Of a stretch of DNA of 64,000 nt, positions 26,540-36,329 are shown one piece after another. Source of the DNA: CAVSUR01 sp052143655 (GTDB lineage: Bacteria; Actinomycetota; Actinomycetes; Streptosporangiales; Streptosporangiaceae); NCBI GenBank assembly GCA_052143655.1, contig JBKQSL010000445.1, positions 1 to 64,000 of the forward strand, written 5' to 3'. The stretch's first letter is position 1, and every line of letters begins with the position of its first letter. The position numbers were made by a program, and so were the translations under genes. Under the pieces are notes generated by a model that was not told the origin of the DNA, made no database searches, and was given only the letters and a program-made list of their open reading frames with translations.

Positions 26540-29500
26540 GTGCAGGGGAAGACGTTGGAAGAACGCCGTGAGCTTTTCGACCTCCCGCTGATTGAGGAAC
26601 TCACCAGCCGTGGTGATCTGGCCAGCCGGGATCCGCTGCTCGATGAGATCGAGGCGGCGCTGGCTGACCCGGACTGCCGGATCGTGCTGGTCCGCGGCCA
26701 TCCTGGGTCAGGAAAGACCACCCTGATGGCGGGACTGGCCAGCCGCCACCCGGATTGGCCCCGGTATTTCATCCAGCGGGCCGGGCAGGGCAGCGGAATC
26801 CGCAGCAACGATGGCAGCCTGGCCTCCTTTCTGACGGTCATCGGGCTGCAACTCGCGGCGAGCCGTCCTGGCCTCTTCCCCGACAGCTCCCAGGAACTCG
26901 ACCTGGACGTGGACGTCGTAGCCAGGCACGTCGCCCCTGGCGCGAGAGTGGAAGCGCTCCGGGTGGAACGGATGCTGCTCCATCCCTTCCGCAGCTTCGC
27001 CGCGAGGGTCCGCCTTTCCGTGGACATTCTGCAGGGGCAAGCCATCGGGCTCGCCATCCGCGAGATCGGGGACGCCGCGCTGGTCAGCCCAGGCGCACTG
27101 GAGATACCCGCCCTGATCGAACCCTTGGAGATCCTGCGGCAAAGTCAGCCCGGCGGGCAGATCGTGGTCCTCATAGACGGCCTGGACGAACTGCGAGTCC
27201 GGGACGCCCCGGTCAACGTCGGGGAGTGGCTCGCCGAACACCCGCGGCTACATCCCAACCTTCGTTTCGTCGTGGCCAGCCGCGACGACAGCGAACGCCT
27301 TGACACGCTGCGTCAGGAGCACGAGGACTGTCTCCGCGAGGTGGATGCCAGCACGGACGCACAGTCCGCTGTCCAGCAGTACGCGGCGAATGTCAGCGCC
27401 AAAGCCCACGTCGCCCGGATTCTCCAGGCCCACAGCCGCCACCCGGAATGGTTCGCGTACCGCGCAGCCCTGAAGGCGGAAGGGATATTCCAGTATGTTG
27501 CGTTCCTGGACCGGGCACTGGCCGCAGTGGCCACTGAAGGGCCCGGCGCACCAGACCTCGACTGGCTATGGTCCGGCGACGAGGCAGGCTGGCCAAACGG
27601 TGTCGGCGGCCTGTACGCGGCGTTCATGCTGCGGATCAAGGACCAGGTCCAGAAGCTGACCGCGACCCGGGACGCCTGGGACCAGGTTTACCGCCCGCTG
27701 CTCGGCCTGCTGCTCGTCGCACATGCGCCGCTCACCGCCGCCCAGCTCGCAGCGTTTGGGGGAATTGATCCCGAGGGCGCCGCAGCTACGGGTGAGTCCT
27801 GCGATACCGCGCTGCTCCGGCTCGGCCAGTTCCTCGAGGGCGATCCCGACAGGGGATACCGCTTCTTCCACAGCTCGGTAGCCGACTATGTCGCCAGCCC
27901 CTCCGCCCGTGCGTCGCTCCGGTCCGACGGAGATACCTCCCACCAGCAGATCACCGAATACGCGCTGACCCGTCATCGGCGGGCGGGCAACTGGAAAGCC
28001 GCTGACCCCTATCTGCGCACGTTCCTCGCCCCGCATGCCGCTGCTGCCAGACGGCTCGACGATCTGTTGGAGGATCCGCGCTACCTCGCCGCGGCTGACC
28101 CGACGGAGTTGCTGGCCACGCTCGGGAACGCCCAGCGGGCCGCGGCCATCGCAACTCTCTACCGGCGGGCCGCACCGGGCTTCCGGGCGCACGACGAACC
28201 GGCCGCCCTTGCCCATCTGGAACTGTATGCACGCGAGGCCGGCGAGCATGACTTCGCCGCGCGGGTCGCCGCGATACCCGGGCAGCGGCCATGGGCAATG
28301 GCCTGGACGAACCGGGGGCGGCTGCCTATCCGCGGGGTGATCGGCAGGCACGAGGCTGGGATCGCCGCGATCGCTGCCGCGTGGGATGACCACGGGGCGC
28401 CGCTGGTCCTGACTGGCGGTGACGACGGCCAGGTCGGTGTCTGGGATCCGCGCAAGGGCACGCTGGTGCGACCGCCGCTGGTGCCTGCCGGCGGACGGTC
28501 TGGCGCGGTGACCGCGCTGGCCGTCGGCCAGCTGCGGACAGGACAGGCGTTCGTGGTGTCGGGCGCCTGGGACGGGACGGTCCGTGCCTGGAATGTGCCT
28601 GCCCGCCGCTCCCTGTGCGCGCCGCTGGCAGGTGCCGAGAACGCTGGCAGCGCGAGGGCCGTCGGCGCAATCGACGACGGCTCCTCGGCCGGTGTGCTTG
28701 CCGCCATCTGCGAGACTTCCGGCGGCATACGGCCCTGGAACCTGGAAACTGGCGCTCCGCTCGGGCCACCCATCCCGGTCGACGACCTTACTCTCGCGAC
28801 AATCGGGACGGCTGCCGGACGGGTGCTGATCGCTGCTGCTTCAGTGGCCGGCGCAGTCTGCCAGGTACGTGTCTGGGACGCCATCACGGGGCAGCCAGCC
28901 GGCCCTGCCCTGCAGACCGAGGAACAGCCATTCGAAGCCCTGGCAATCGGCGAACTCAGCGGTGCGGCGATCATCGCCGTGGCCGACACCGCCCTCGGGG
29001 TGCAGCTCTTCGATCCGGAAACGGGGGCTGCCCGGAGCAAACGCCGGGTGTGGTGGGATGACGGCATCAAGGCGCTGGCCATCGGCGTTCTTGGCGGCAG
29101 GACGGTTCTCGCTGCGGGCGGAGACGCCGGGCTGATCAGGGTCTGGGACATGATCACCTGGCGCCCCCTGGGAAAGCCGGTGACAGCCCATCAGGATGGG
29201 CGGCTCGCGGCGCTCACGATCCGGTCCGGCGTCCTGCTGTCTGCCGGAATAGACCGGGTGACCGCCGATATCCCACTCAGCGGAGCTGAGACCATCCGCC
29301 ACACCACCGCCGAGCCGGCCGTGCTGCGGTGGGCCTACAGCGAGAAAGACGGGCTGCACCACCCGGCGACTGTCGCACGGCCCAGGCATGAAGTAACGAG
29401 TCTCGCCTCCAGCCGGGCCCGTAACTCCCCAATCGCCTGCTGTGACGGGCATCGCGTGAGGTTGCTCGACGGTGCCAGCGGCGCTGCCACTGCCAAGCCA

Positions 29501-31597
29501 ATGTTCGGATCGTGTGAACGGGTACGTGCCGTGGCGGCAGGCACCCTCGACGACGGGACAGCTATCGCTATCGCCGGCGTTGATGACACGATCCGGGTCT
29601 GGGATGTCGAACGCGGCAGTGAACTCTATCCCCCGCTGACCGCCCCGCCGGGCCATGGCAGCACCTGTGTGGGACTCGCGGTTACCCGTCTCTGCGGTCG
29701 GCCGATCCTTGTCGCCAGCACATGGCGGTCGGGATCCCGGATATGGGATCTCGCTACCGGCGAACCCGCCGGAGCACGCGAGATCGCCGGGCCCGAATAC
29801 GTGGGCGCGATGACCGCGGGTGACATCAACGGGCGCCCAGTGGCTGTCCTCAGCACATCGCGTGGGATAACCGTCTGTGATCTGGAGACAGGTGGCGCCA
29901 CATACCAGTTCACCCTCGCTGATTTCACAGACCCGTCGGTAGCACAGTTCTTCGCGGACGGCGCCCAGGCGGCTCTTGCCCTGGGCGCGGTCATCCGGGG
30001 AACCATTACCGTCTGCCATTTCGGTGCCAGCCCAGGCTCAGCGCCAGCCCAGCGCACCATCACCGTGCCGGACGAACTGAGGGCGCTCGCGGTCACTCAG
30101 CTGGACAACAGGCCAGTCGCGGTCTGCGGTGGGCGCGAAGGCAATCTACAGATCATCGACCTCGCCGCTGATGGTGCTGATGCCCAGCCCGCGGCACCAG
30201 TGCTGAGCAGTGCGGTGGCCACCCTCGCCAGCGGGTCGGCCGTTGTCTGTGCATGCGAAGACCAAGTGCGCGTACTCGACCTGGTCACCGGCAGACCTGT
30301 GGCACCGCCGCCCCCCACGTTCCGCATGGACAACTGGAGCAAGGTTGCCACGGCGGAGATCGCCGGCCGGTCAGTCGCGATCTGCGCGGCCGGGCGGGAA
30401 ATTCACACCTGGTATCTGGACACCGGCGAACCCGCGGTACCCCAGCCGGTGAGGTGCGAGGAGAGAGTGGAATGCCTCGCAACCGGACTTCTCAACGACC
30501 GCAACGTCATCATCAGCGGCCACTTTGACCGCAGCATTCACATCTTCGACCTGGAAACCGGGCAGCCCGCCTGCGAGAAGATCAGCGCCACGCTGCGCCG
30601 GCCCTCAGGCCTCGGATTGATCGAGTACGCCGGCCGGCCGCTTCTGGTGTTCGACCAGTACGGGACCGTGCGGTCCCGTTTCGTGGGCCTAGATCACCCC
30701 CCAGTGAACATCGAGGAACTGCTGGCACGCCGACCCGATCCACAGGCACTGGAAGAAACGCCCCCGGCCCCGCCCCGAACCGGCGACAAGATCAAACTCA
30801 GCCGCACCCGCAGCGTCGATGGCTACGCCATGGCACTTGGCACCATGGGCGGCGTTCCGGTGGTGCTGTCAGGGCACGCCGATGGCCAGATCGACGTATT
30901 CACACTCGGGACCGCCCTGCCGGTCGGCCCGCCTCTCATGGGTCATGACAGCGAGGTGACCGCTCTGGCGTTCGCTGAATTCGACGGCCGGCCGATTACC
31001 GCATCCGGCGGGCGCGATGGAACCGTCCGTCTCTGGGATCTTGCTGACGCCTCCGGCATCACGACTATCCGCGCCGCCGCAGAGGTCCGCAGCCTCGCGC
31101 TCCACCCACCCGGCTACTGCGTGATCGGCACTCAGAGAGGAATGCTTGCCGTCCATTTCAGGCTGCCCCCTGCTGCCGCGAGCGCGTCCAGCAGGATTCC
31201 AGTCGACATCCGGGCGGCACGGGCGTGCCCCGACCACCAGCACCACGTGGCCGACATAGAGACAGGCGGGATCAAGGCGGTGAGAATATGCATCAAGGGC
31301 CTGCAGACTGGTAATCCAGCCCACAAGCCACTCGAATACGCCCAGGGGCACTGCCATGTATTCCCCGACCAGCTCGTGCTCATCCCGCGATCGCTGCCAG
31401 ATGAGCAGGCAGGACAACTCGTCATACCGCTCAGCACTATCTACTTCGAGAGCCAGGACGTTCCCCACGCATACGAATACGATGGCGGTCATTTCCGGCT
31501 GACGATCGAAACGCCGCAGACCCACCGTTCACTATGCTTCTACCGTCGCAGTGAACGCGACCTGCTCGAACGTCTTGTCTCCCCACGACGACGTTAG
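26540..31597 (+). CDS. giant STAND-type NTPase with WD40 repeats
   Basis: A GTG-start protein of 1685 residues. The N-terminal NTPase has Walker A VRGHPGSGKTTLMAGL (about 53-68) and Walker B VVLIDGLDEL (about 207-216), then a helical region to about 590. From about 600 to 1570 there are roughly fifteen WD40-like blades with readable ends such as VGVWDPRKG, VRAWNVPAR, IRVWDMITW, IRVWDVERG, SRIWDLATG, IHIFDLETG and VRLWDLADA, enough for two seven-bladed propellers. The last 115 residues are unassigned. STAND proteins stay inactive until a sensor domain, here the propellers, binds a trigger; they then oligomerise and activate an effector. The TIR protein just upstream is the obvious effector. 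Immunity or programmed cell death is inferred from architecture and context. Confidence 0.88.
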   Translation: MQGKTLEERRELFDLPLIEELTSRGDLASRDPLLDEIEAALADPDCRIVLVRGHPGSGKTTLMAGLASRHPDWPRYFIQRAGQGSGIRSNDGSLASFLTVIGLQLAASRPGLFPDSSQELDLDVDVVARHVAPGARVEALRVERMLLHPFRSFAARVRLSVDILQGQAIGLAIREIGDAALVSPGALEIPALIEPLEILRQSQPGGQIVVLIDGLDELRVRDAPVNVGEWLAEHPRLHPNLRFVVASRDDSERLDTLRQEHEDCLREVDASTDAQSAVQQYAANVSAKAHVARILQAHSRHPEWFAYRAALKAEGIFQYVAFLDRALAAVATEGPGAPDLDWLWSGDEAGWPNGVGGLYAAFMLRIKDQVQKLTATRDAWDQVYRPLLGLLLVAHAPLTAAQLAAFGGIDPEGAAATGESCDTALLRLGQFLEGDPDRGYRFFHSSVADYVASPSARASLRSDGDTSHQQITEYALTRHRRAGNWKAADPYLRTFLAPHAAAARRLDDLLEDPRYLAAADPTELLATLGNAQRAAAIATLYRRAAPGFRAHDEPAALAHLELYAREAGEHDFAARVAAIPGQRPWAMAWTNRGRLPIRGVIGRHEAGIAAIAAAWDDHGAPLVLTGGDDGQVGVWDPRKGTLVRPPLVPAGGRSGAVTALAVGQLRTGQAFVVSGAWDGTVRAWNVPARRSLCAPLAGAENAGSARAVGAIDDGSSAGVLAAICETSGGIRPWNLETGAPLGPPIPVDDLTLATIGTAAGRVLIAAASVAGAVCQVRVWDAITGQPAGPALQTEEQPFEALAIGELSGAAIIAVADTALGVQLFDPETGAARSKRRVWWDDGIKALAIGVLGGRTVLAAGGDAGLIRVWDMITWRPLGKPVTAHQDGRLAALTIRSGVLLSAGIDRVTADIPLSGAETIRHTTAEPAVLRWAYSEKDGLHHPATVARPRHEVTSLASSRARNSPIACCDGHRVRLLDGASGAATAKPMFGSCERVRAVAAGTLDDGTAIAIAGVDDTIRVWDVERGSELYPPLTAPPGHGSTCVGLAVTRLCGRPILVASTWRSGSRIWDLATGEPAGAREIAGPEYVGAMTAGDINGRPVAVLSTSRGITVCDLETGGATYQFTLADFTDPSVAQFFADGAQAALALGAVIRGTITVCHFGASPGSAPAQRTITVPDELRALAVTQLDNRPVAVCGGREGNLQIIDLAADGADAQPAAPVLSSAVATLASGSAVVCACEDQVRVLDLVTGRPVAPPPPTFRMDNWSKVATAEIAGRSVAICAAGREIHTWYLDTGEPAVPQPVRCEERVECLATGLLNDRNVIISGHFDRSIHIFDLETGQPACEKISATLRRPSGLGLIEYAGRPLLVFDQYGTVRSRFVGLDHPPVNIEELLARRPDPQALEETPPAPPRTGDKIKLSRTRSVDGYAMALGTMGGVPVVLSGHADGQIDVFTLGTALPVGPPLMGHDSEVTALAFAEFDGRPITASGGRDGTVRLWDLADASGITTIRAAAEVRSLALHPPGYCVIGTQRGMLAVHFRLPPAAASASSRIPVDIRAARACPDHQHHVADIETGGIKAVRICIKGLQTGNPAHKPLEYAQGHCHVFPDQLVLIPRSLPDEQAGQLVIPLSTIYFESQDVPHAYEYDGGHFRLTIETPQTHRSLCFYRRSERDLLERLVSPRRR

Positions 31598-31715
31598 AGA
31601 GTCTGCCGGGGCCGGTATGACAGCACAGGTCGCGTGCGTGGGCAGCCGTAGTGCCTGGCGGTGCCGGGTGCTCGGCTGATGGGGACCTGCCGCAAGGTCG
31701 CGGCGAAACCTGCGG

Positions 31716-31946
31716 TCACCAGCCCGCCGAGACCTTGCAACACCGCCAACCGGGCGCTATTCGCCAGCTGGGACTGGGCTTGCTGCAACTGGATTCGCTC
31801 TCTTGGGCGCAGGTGACATGCCGTAAAGCGGCCACGCTCAGCGGCGGGTCAAGCAGACAAGGGACCACGACGATGGCGCCGCCCACTATGAGCACGCCCA
31901 CGACGCTGGCTGCCAGGATGACCAGCCAGGTGGCGCGCTTATCCAC
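31716..31946 (-). CDS. small membrane protein (tentative)
   Basis: A GTG at 31946, nine bases after AGGAGG, opens a 76-residue frame whose residues 5-29 (TWLVILAASVVGVLIVGGAI) form one membrane helix; the rest is short, with several cysteines. No family recognised. The excellent ribosome site and hydrophobic segment favour it; the odd C-terminal half weakens it. It converges on the end of the WD40 gene. Confidence 0.45.
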   Translation of the reverse strand: MDKRATWLVILAASVVGVLIVGGAIVVVPCLLDPPLSVAALRHVTCAQESESSCSKPSPSWRIAPGWRCCKVSAGW

Positions 31947-32016
31947 CGCAACCTGCCTCCTAAAGTGGCGCCAGGGGTGCTCATCCCAGTTGGCGGCGGC
32001 GTACTGCCACCCGGGT

Positions 32017-32412
32017 CTACCCCCAGAAGATATTGGTGGGGTCGGCGTTGATCTCCGCGAGCAAGTCAGCGACATGCGGCGACGGCTGGAGCCGGTCGTA
32101 GCGGTGGAAACGCCCATGGCTGTCACACCAATGCAGCGCCCAGGTCTTGTTCGTGTTGCTGTAGAGCAGCCTCGCAACGGGCGAGGACGTCCAGTCCGCG
32201 CCGGGGTTCCCGCGCCAGGGTGGCCTGCGTTCCACGATCGTCAGCTGGCGTGGGCCCACCTGGCACTCGACCCGGATCTCGTCCCGTGCCTGCGCCGGCA
32301 CCCGCATCTCGCACCAGCGCTGGACGCGGCTGACGTCCACCTCCGGCAGTCCGAGCGCGGCCACAAGCTGAGTCTGCCATTTCCGCGCGGCACGGTTGGA
32401 GTCCGTCAGCAC
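32017..32412 (-). CDS. DUF3024 family protein
   Basis: The 131-residue product has the full DUF3024 pattern: VQRWCEMRVPAQARDEIRVE, LTIVERRPPW, FHRYDRLQPSP and the closing LLAEINADPTNIFWG. The family is widespread in actinomycetes as a free-standing small protein; its function is not known. It is cytoplasmic and has no membrane segment. It is flanked by intergenic DNA, so it is probably transcribed alone. Confidence 0.85.
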   Translation of the reverse strand: MLTDSNRAARKWQTQLVAALGLPEVDVSRVQRWCEMRVPAQARDEIRVECQVGPRQLTIVERRPPWRGNPGADWTSSPVARLLYSNTNKTWALHWCDSHGRFHRYDRLQPSPHVADLLAEINADPTNIFWG

Positions 32413-33255
32413 TCTGCCACTGTGACGGCTGATCCGGTCTGTGGGTCAGGAGCAAGTTGTGCCCGGGGTAGCTGGCTGGATGGGATCCTCGCAGGTTCGG
32501 GCGGCCGTGCTGCCTGACTGCGACTGGGCGGCTGCCGGGGAGTTGGAGCGCAGGCCGGGATGCGACACCGCCGCCGAGACCGATGGGAGCTCGGTCAAGC
32601 GGGCGCGCAGCGGGGATTAGGTGGGTTCTTCGCTTGTGGAGTGATCTGTATTCTGCCACCTGTCGGAGATGAATCGCATTTCAGCGGAGTTCTGCGTGAG
32701 GCTATGCTCACTAGTTTCAGCGGTGGCTTTCAGGAGCCTGAACTGCTCGCTCTTCAGCGCACTGAACGACCGCTCCAGATAGTCCAGCAAGGCGCGCGTT
32801 GGATGATTCGGAAATTGTGGCAGATAATTTGGGTCATCCTGCCATGACGCTAGCACGGCTTTGAGCGTAAGAGTATGGGCGCATAGATCGGTCAGGCACT
32901 GCGGCATGCCGCCGCCAATAAGTAAGTCCGCTCGTTCAGAAATAATTTCTACCGATCGGAGGTTAAGTGGCATAAAAACCGTGCTCATCCAATGGAACCA
33001 AGCTCGAATCGCCCTCGCTTGCCGGAGGATTGTCAGGGTTCCAGAAGGGGCCGTCCGCTTCGGGGTTGTATCTCCGTCTAAAGGCAGTCCAGGCTCGCTG
33101 GTTCGCTTCCGCGTTCGCGAGCAACGGTCCATAAAAGTATCTCAGTTGCATATTCACGTAGTCGAGCTGAGCTTTCAACCGGTCGTTCCGGCGGTTAGAA
33201 ATCAGGGTTGCCGCAGCCCCAACAATTGTCACAACGACACCAGCGATCGTAGCTA

Positions 33256-34447
33256 CAGAGGCTGAATAGCTGGGGTCTGGCATCTATGGCGGTTCGGGTT
33301 GGAGGGGCAGGCCGGTCTGGGCGAGGAATCCGTCGATCAGGCCGGGCTGGTACTGGATTTGCTTGAGCCTGCTGCGGGCGATGGCGGCCAGCTGGTCCGC
33401 GGTGGCGGCGGCGAGGTTGCCCAGGCCGCTTTTCAGGTTCGCCCAGGCGCCTTCGGCTGCGTTGAGCTCGGGGGCGCAGGCGGGCAGCTGCACGATCGTC
33501 AGCCAGTCCTGGTGAGCGCCGGCGAACGCGCGCATGACCGTGCTGAGGTGCACGTTCAGATTGTCCCAGATCACGATGACCGGGGCCTGCAGCTGGTGAT
33601 GCGCGGCGGTGATCAGCTGCGCGTAGCCGGCTTCGGACATGCTGCGGCGGCCGCCGCTGCGGTGCACTCGCAGCCGGTAATAGAAATGGCTGCGGGCACC
33701 GGGCTGGACGCAGACCAGCCCGGCGACCGAGACCCGGCCCGACCCGCGGCCGCAGACCGTCACGACCGGGGTGTGCCCGCGCCGTCCCCAGGTGCGGGCG
33801 CGGGCCGGGCGCAGGCTCAGCCCGGACTCATCCTCGAAGCAGATCCACGCGCCGGTCGCCGCCGCTACTCTCGAACCTTCGCCCAGGTCACCGCCCGCCA
33901 CGCGGCGATCGCGGTCTCGTCGCGCTGGGCGGCGCGGTGGACCGGGACCTGCGGCGACCAGCCGATCCGGTGCAGCAGGCACGACACCCCGCGCGGGGTG
34001 TAGCGGACATGGAACAGCCGGCCGGTCAGCGCCGTGACCCGGTCCAGCGTCCACCGCTGATCCTCAGCCCACCCGTGCGCGGCCGGGCCCTTATCCAGCT
34101 CAGCGGCCAGCCGGGCCAGCTGCGCCGCCGAGAGCCGGCACTTCTCCCCGCCCGGCCCCCTCGACGCCAGCGCGGCGCACCCTCCGGCCCGCCAGCGCCG
34201 CCGCCACTGACAGGCCGGCTTCGTGCTCACCCGCAGCTGGCACGCCACCTGCACTGGCTTCACGTCCTGCTCAAACAGCCGCGCGGCCTGCAGCCGCACG
34301 TTCTCCCGCCGCGCCCTCCCCGCAGCGGTCAGGCCACCACCATCGGGATATCTCATACATCCCGGCATAGACCCGCCCCGGGAACGGGATCACGCAGGCG
34401 CGCCGACGGTGATCAGGCAGACACAGACCCCAGCCATTCAGCCTCTG
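33256..34447 (-). mobile_element. IS630-family element nested in the IS66 inverted repeat
   Basis: Inverted repeats CAGAGGCTGAATAGCTGGGG (left) and, on the complement, CAGAGGCTGAATGGCTGGGG (right) differ at one position. TA dinucleotides at 33254-33255 and 34448-34449 are the target duplication typical of IS630/Tc1. The target TA was the sixth and seventh base of the IS66 end. Confidence 0.9.
33284..34368 (-). pseudogene. IS630 transposase with frame break
   Basis: The 5' frame (34368-33865) encodes the HTH part (LRVSTKPACQWRRRWRAGG and LTGRLFHVRYTPRGVSCLLH) and stops at RAVTWAKVRE. The 3' frame continues with ATGAWICFEDESGLSLRPAR, IWDNLNVHLS and LPACAPELNAAEGAWANLK, the DDE core (Asp in FEDESG, Asp in WDNLN, Glu in LNAAEGAW). 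The shift needed is one base near 33874. Some IS630 elements use two frames naturally, so this may be a programmed event and not decay. Confidence 0.85.
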
Positions 34448-34450
34448 TAT

Positions 34451-35939
34451 TCAGCCGGGCCGGATCGCGGCTGGCAGCCATGGTCCGGTGGTGAATAGTA
34501 CGGTGAGGGCGTCGAGCGCGTCGATGCCCCATTTGGCCGCGGTGGACAGGTAGGACTGGACGATCGCGAAGTCGGCGAGTCCGTCGAGGGTGCGCCAGGA
34601 TCCGCCGGAGGTACGCTGCTGGACCTTGACCGGGCGCACGTCGCGCTCGGCCTGATTCGAAGTGAATCCGACAGCCAGGTCGGTGGTGAACCGCAAGATC
34701 ATGTCCCGGTGGTCGCGGAACCGGCGGGCCAGCCGCAGCCCGTCCTTGGCGACCTTGGTGCGCTTGGCCTGGTTGTCGGTGATGCCCTTGGCGACCGCGC
34801 CGCGATACCAGGCGGTGATCTCAGCGACCTGCTCATCGGGGAGACGGGCCTGCCCGGCGGCGCGGGCAGCGGTGGCCTGCCTGTTGGCCCAAAGGAGCAG
34901 GTCGGCCATGGAGCGGGCCCATACCTGGCCGCCGGGGTCGAACTCGTACAAGCCCTTGAGGTCGCGCAGCCCATGAGCGCCGCACCAGGCGTGCAGCGCG
35001 TCGCCCAGGTGGTCATACCCGGCGTAGCCGTCGCGGACGATGGTGCCGGCATAGCCGGGGAGCACGCCGCCGGCGTCGATGTCACCGGCAGAACGGCCCC
35101 CCGTGTGCAAGGCGGTCAGGAACTCGGTGCAGGCCACGTGCACGTAGTGCAGGTGGCCGGCAGCGCGGGCGGGGGTCTCGTCGGCATACAGCACCCCGGC
35201 CTCGCGCAGCAGCACCCGGACCCGGTCCATGAACGGGCCCAGCCGGGCGGCGGCCTTGCCGCGGACCCCTGCCATGAACCCCGTGGAGACTTTGACCCCG
35301 GTCAAGGACGCGACCAGGGACGTGGCCCGGGCGACCGGCAGGTAGTGGCCGCAGACCGCCAGCGCCGCCTTCGCATGCACCCCCCGGCCCATAGCAGGCG
35401 CGGCCGGCAGCCTCCGGCGGCGCCAGCCCGAGCGTGGCCGCCCCGCAGTTGCGGCACTCCTTGGCCAGCACCTGGTATTCGATCACCTTCGGCGGCGGCG
35501 GGGGCTGGGCCTCGAACACCTGCCGCTTGTCCATCCCGGTCACCGGCGCATCCGCCAGGTCCGCGCCACAGCAGGCACACGCCAGCGGCCAGCACTCCAC
35601 CCGCTGATCAGGGTCCGGCGACTGGCGCAGCGTGGACGACTGCGCGCCCGGCTGCTTGCCGGGATTGCGCCCGGACCGGCGCCGCAGCGACCGGTCCTTC
35701 GGCTTCTTCTTGTACGGGCTGTCGGAGGAGGGCGGCCTCGACGACGTGGAGGAGTCCTTGCCCAGGCGGCGCTCCAGGTCCTCCACCCGCCCGGTCAGCG
35801 CACCGATCTGCGCCTGCGCCGCCGCCAGCTGCGCGTCCTTCGCCTCGACCACCTCGCGCAACCGTGCATTGGCCTCGCGCAACGCTGCCACCAGCGCCCG
35901 CAGCTCCTCCACTGCGGCATCGCGCGGCACATCGGGCAC
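34451..35939 (-). pseudogene. IS66 transposase TnpC with frame break
   Basis: The 5' frame (35939-35394) starts with a coiled coil (LREANARLREVVEAKDAQLA), then the IS66 leader SSTSSRPPSSDSPYKKKPKD and a zinc-binding segment (CACCGADLADAP, KECRNCGA). Frame changes at a C6 run (35380-35385); dropping one base yields CYGPGVHAKAALAVCGHY. The 3' frame has the catalytic residues in VLYADETPARAAG, IVRDGYAGYDHL and SNQAERDVRPVKVQQRTSGG. Two-step break or assembly error as in other genes here. The stop sits three bases inside the left IS66 terminus. Confidence 0.85.
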
Positions 35940-36329
35940 GAGTCACCATGATCAGCGATCTTTCACGAAGATCCAGCCAACACGCCGCGCAACATCACCA
36001 TCGCAACCAGCCAGCCCGCGCACACCGCCTGGCCGCCCTGCTGAATAGCTACCAGCGATCAGGGTCCATACCGCGCCCCAGCCGGGTCCAGCCATACGCA
36101 CCTCCACGTCGAAATTCGATCAGACCCGCTGGCGGAAGCTCTCGCCGCACGGCTGCCGGGGCGATGATGGGGCATACGAGCTAAACACGGAGCAACGGCG
36201 GACCCCCGTTCCTGTTGCTCTACGCCCGTTCATGTTGCTCCTTGAGCCGTCTTGGGTCACACCTGACCAGTGGTCGGTGCGAGGCAATTGGGAGCGAACC
36301 GCCAGAGACGGATGGCATACGTCCTTTAG

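Larger units (their letters stand above)
33249..36052 (-). mobile_element. IS66-family element (tnpC-only type) interrupted by IS630
   Basis: The ends are GTAGCTATTCAGC...: the right end reads the complement of GTAGCTATTCAGCAGGGCGG (to 36052); the left end begins GTAGCTA (33249-33255), is interrupted by an IS630 and resumes as TTCAGCCGGGCCGG at 34450. CAGCGATC flanks the whole at 33241-33248 and 36053-36060, the 8-bp target duplication of IS66. Without the IS630 the element is about 1.61 kb, the size of IS66 relatives that carry only tnpC. Confidence 0.9.
32617..36095 (-). pseudogene. helical membrane-anchored protein split by IS66
   Basis: The 5' end is at 36095-36053: ATG after GGAGGTGCGT, encoding MAGPGWGAVWTLIAG. 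The remainder is at 33248-32617. Removing the IS66 and one 8-bp duplication joins GGACCCTGATCGCTG to GTGTCGTTG in frame. The reconstructed protein of about 221 residues has one N-terminal membrane helix (VWTLIAGVVVTIVGAAATLI) and a helical soluble part (LQLRYFYGPLLANAEANQRAW type; MPLNLRSVEIISERADLLIG). A further frame break occurs at CCC 33012-33014: dropping one base joins PPASE to AIRAWFHWMSTVFMPL. I know similar hypothetical proteins in actinomycetes, no function. A false start inside the IS630 end (33283) gives a 106-codon frame that should not be annotated. Confidence 0.8.

Noticed and set aside
28841..30019. 392-codon minus-strand frame inside the WD40 gene
   Set aside because: Antisense to regular WD40 blades; no ribosome site.
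32963..33283. 106-codon frame starting MPDPSYSASVATIAG
   Set aside because: Its start and first ten codons come from the IS630 and IS66 ends. The real gene start is at 36095, beyond the two insertions.
36180..36245. Repeated GTTGCTC/GAGCAAC motifs as a CRISPR-like or regulatory array
   Set aside because: Three short copies with irregular spacing and no conserved repeat-spacer structure.
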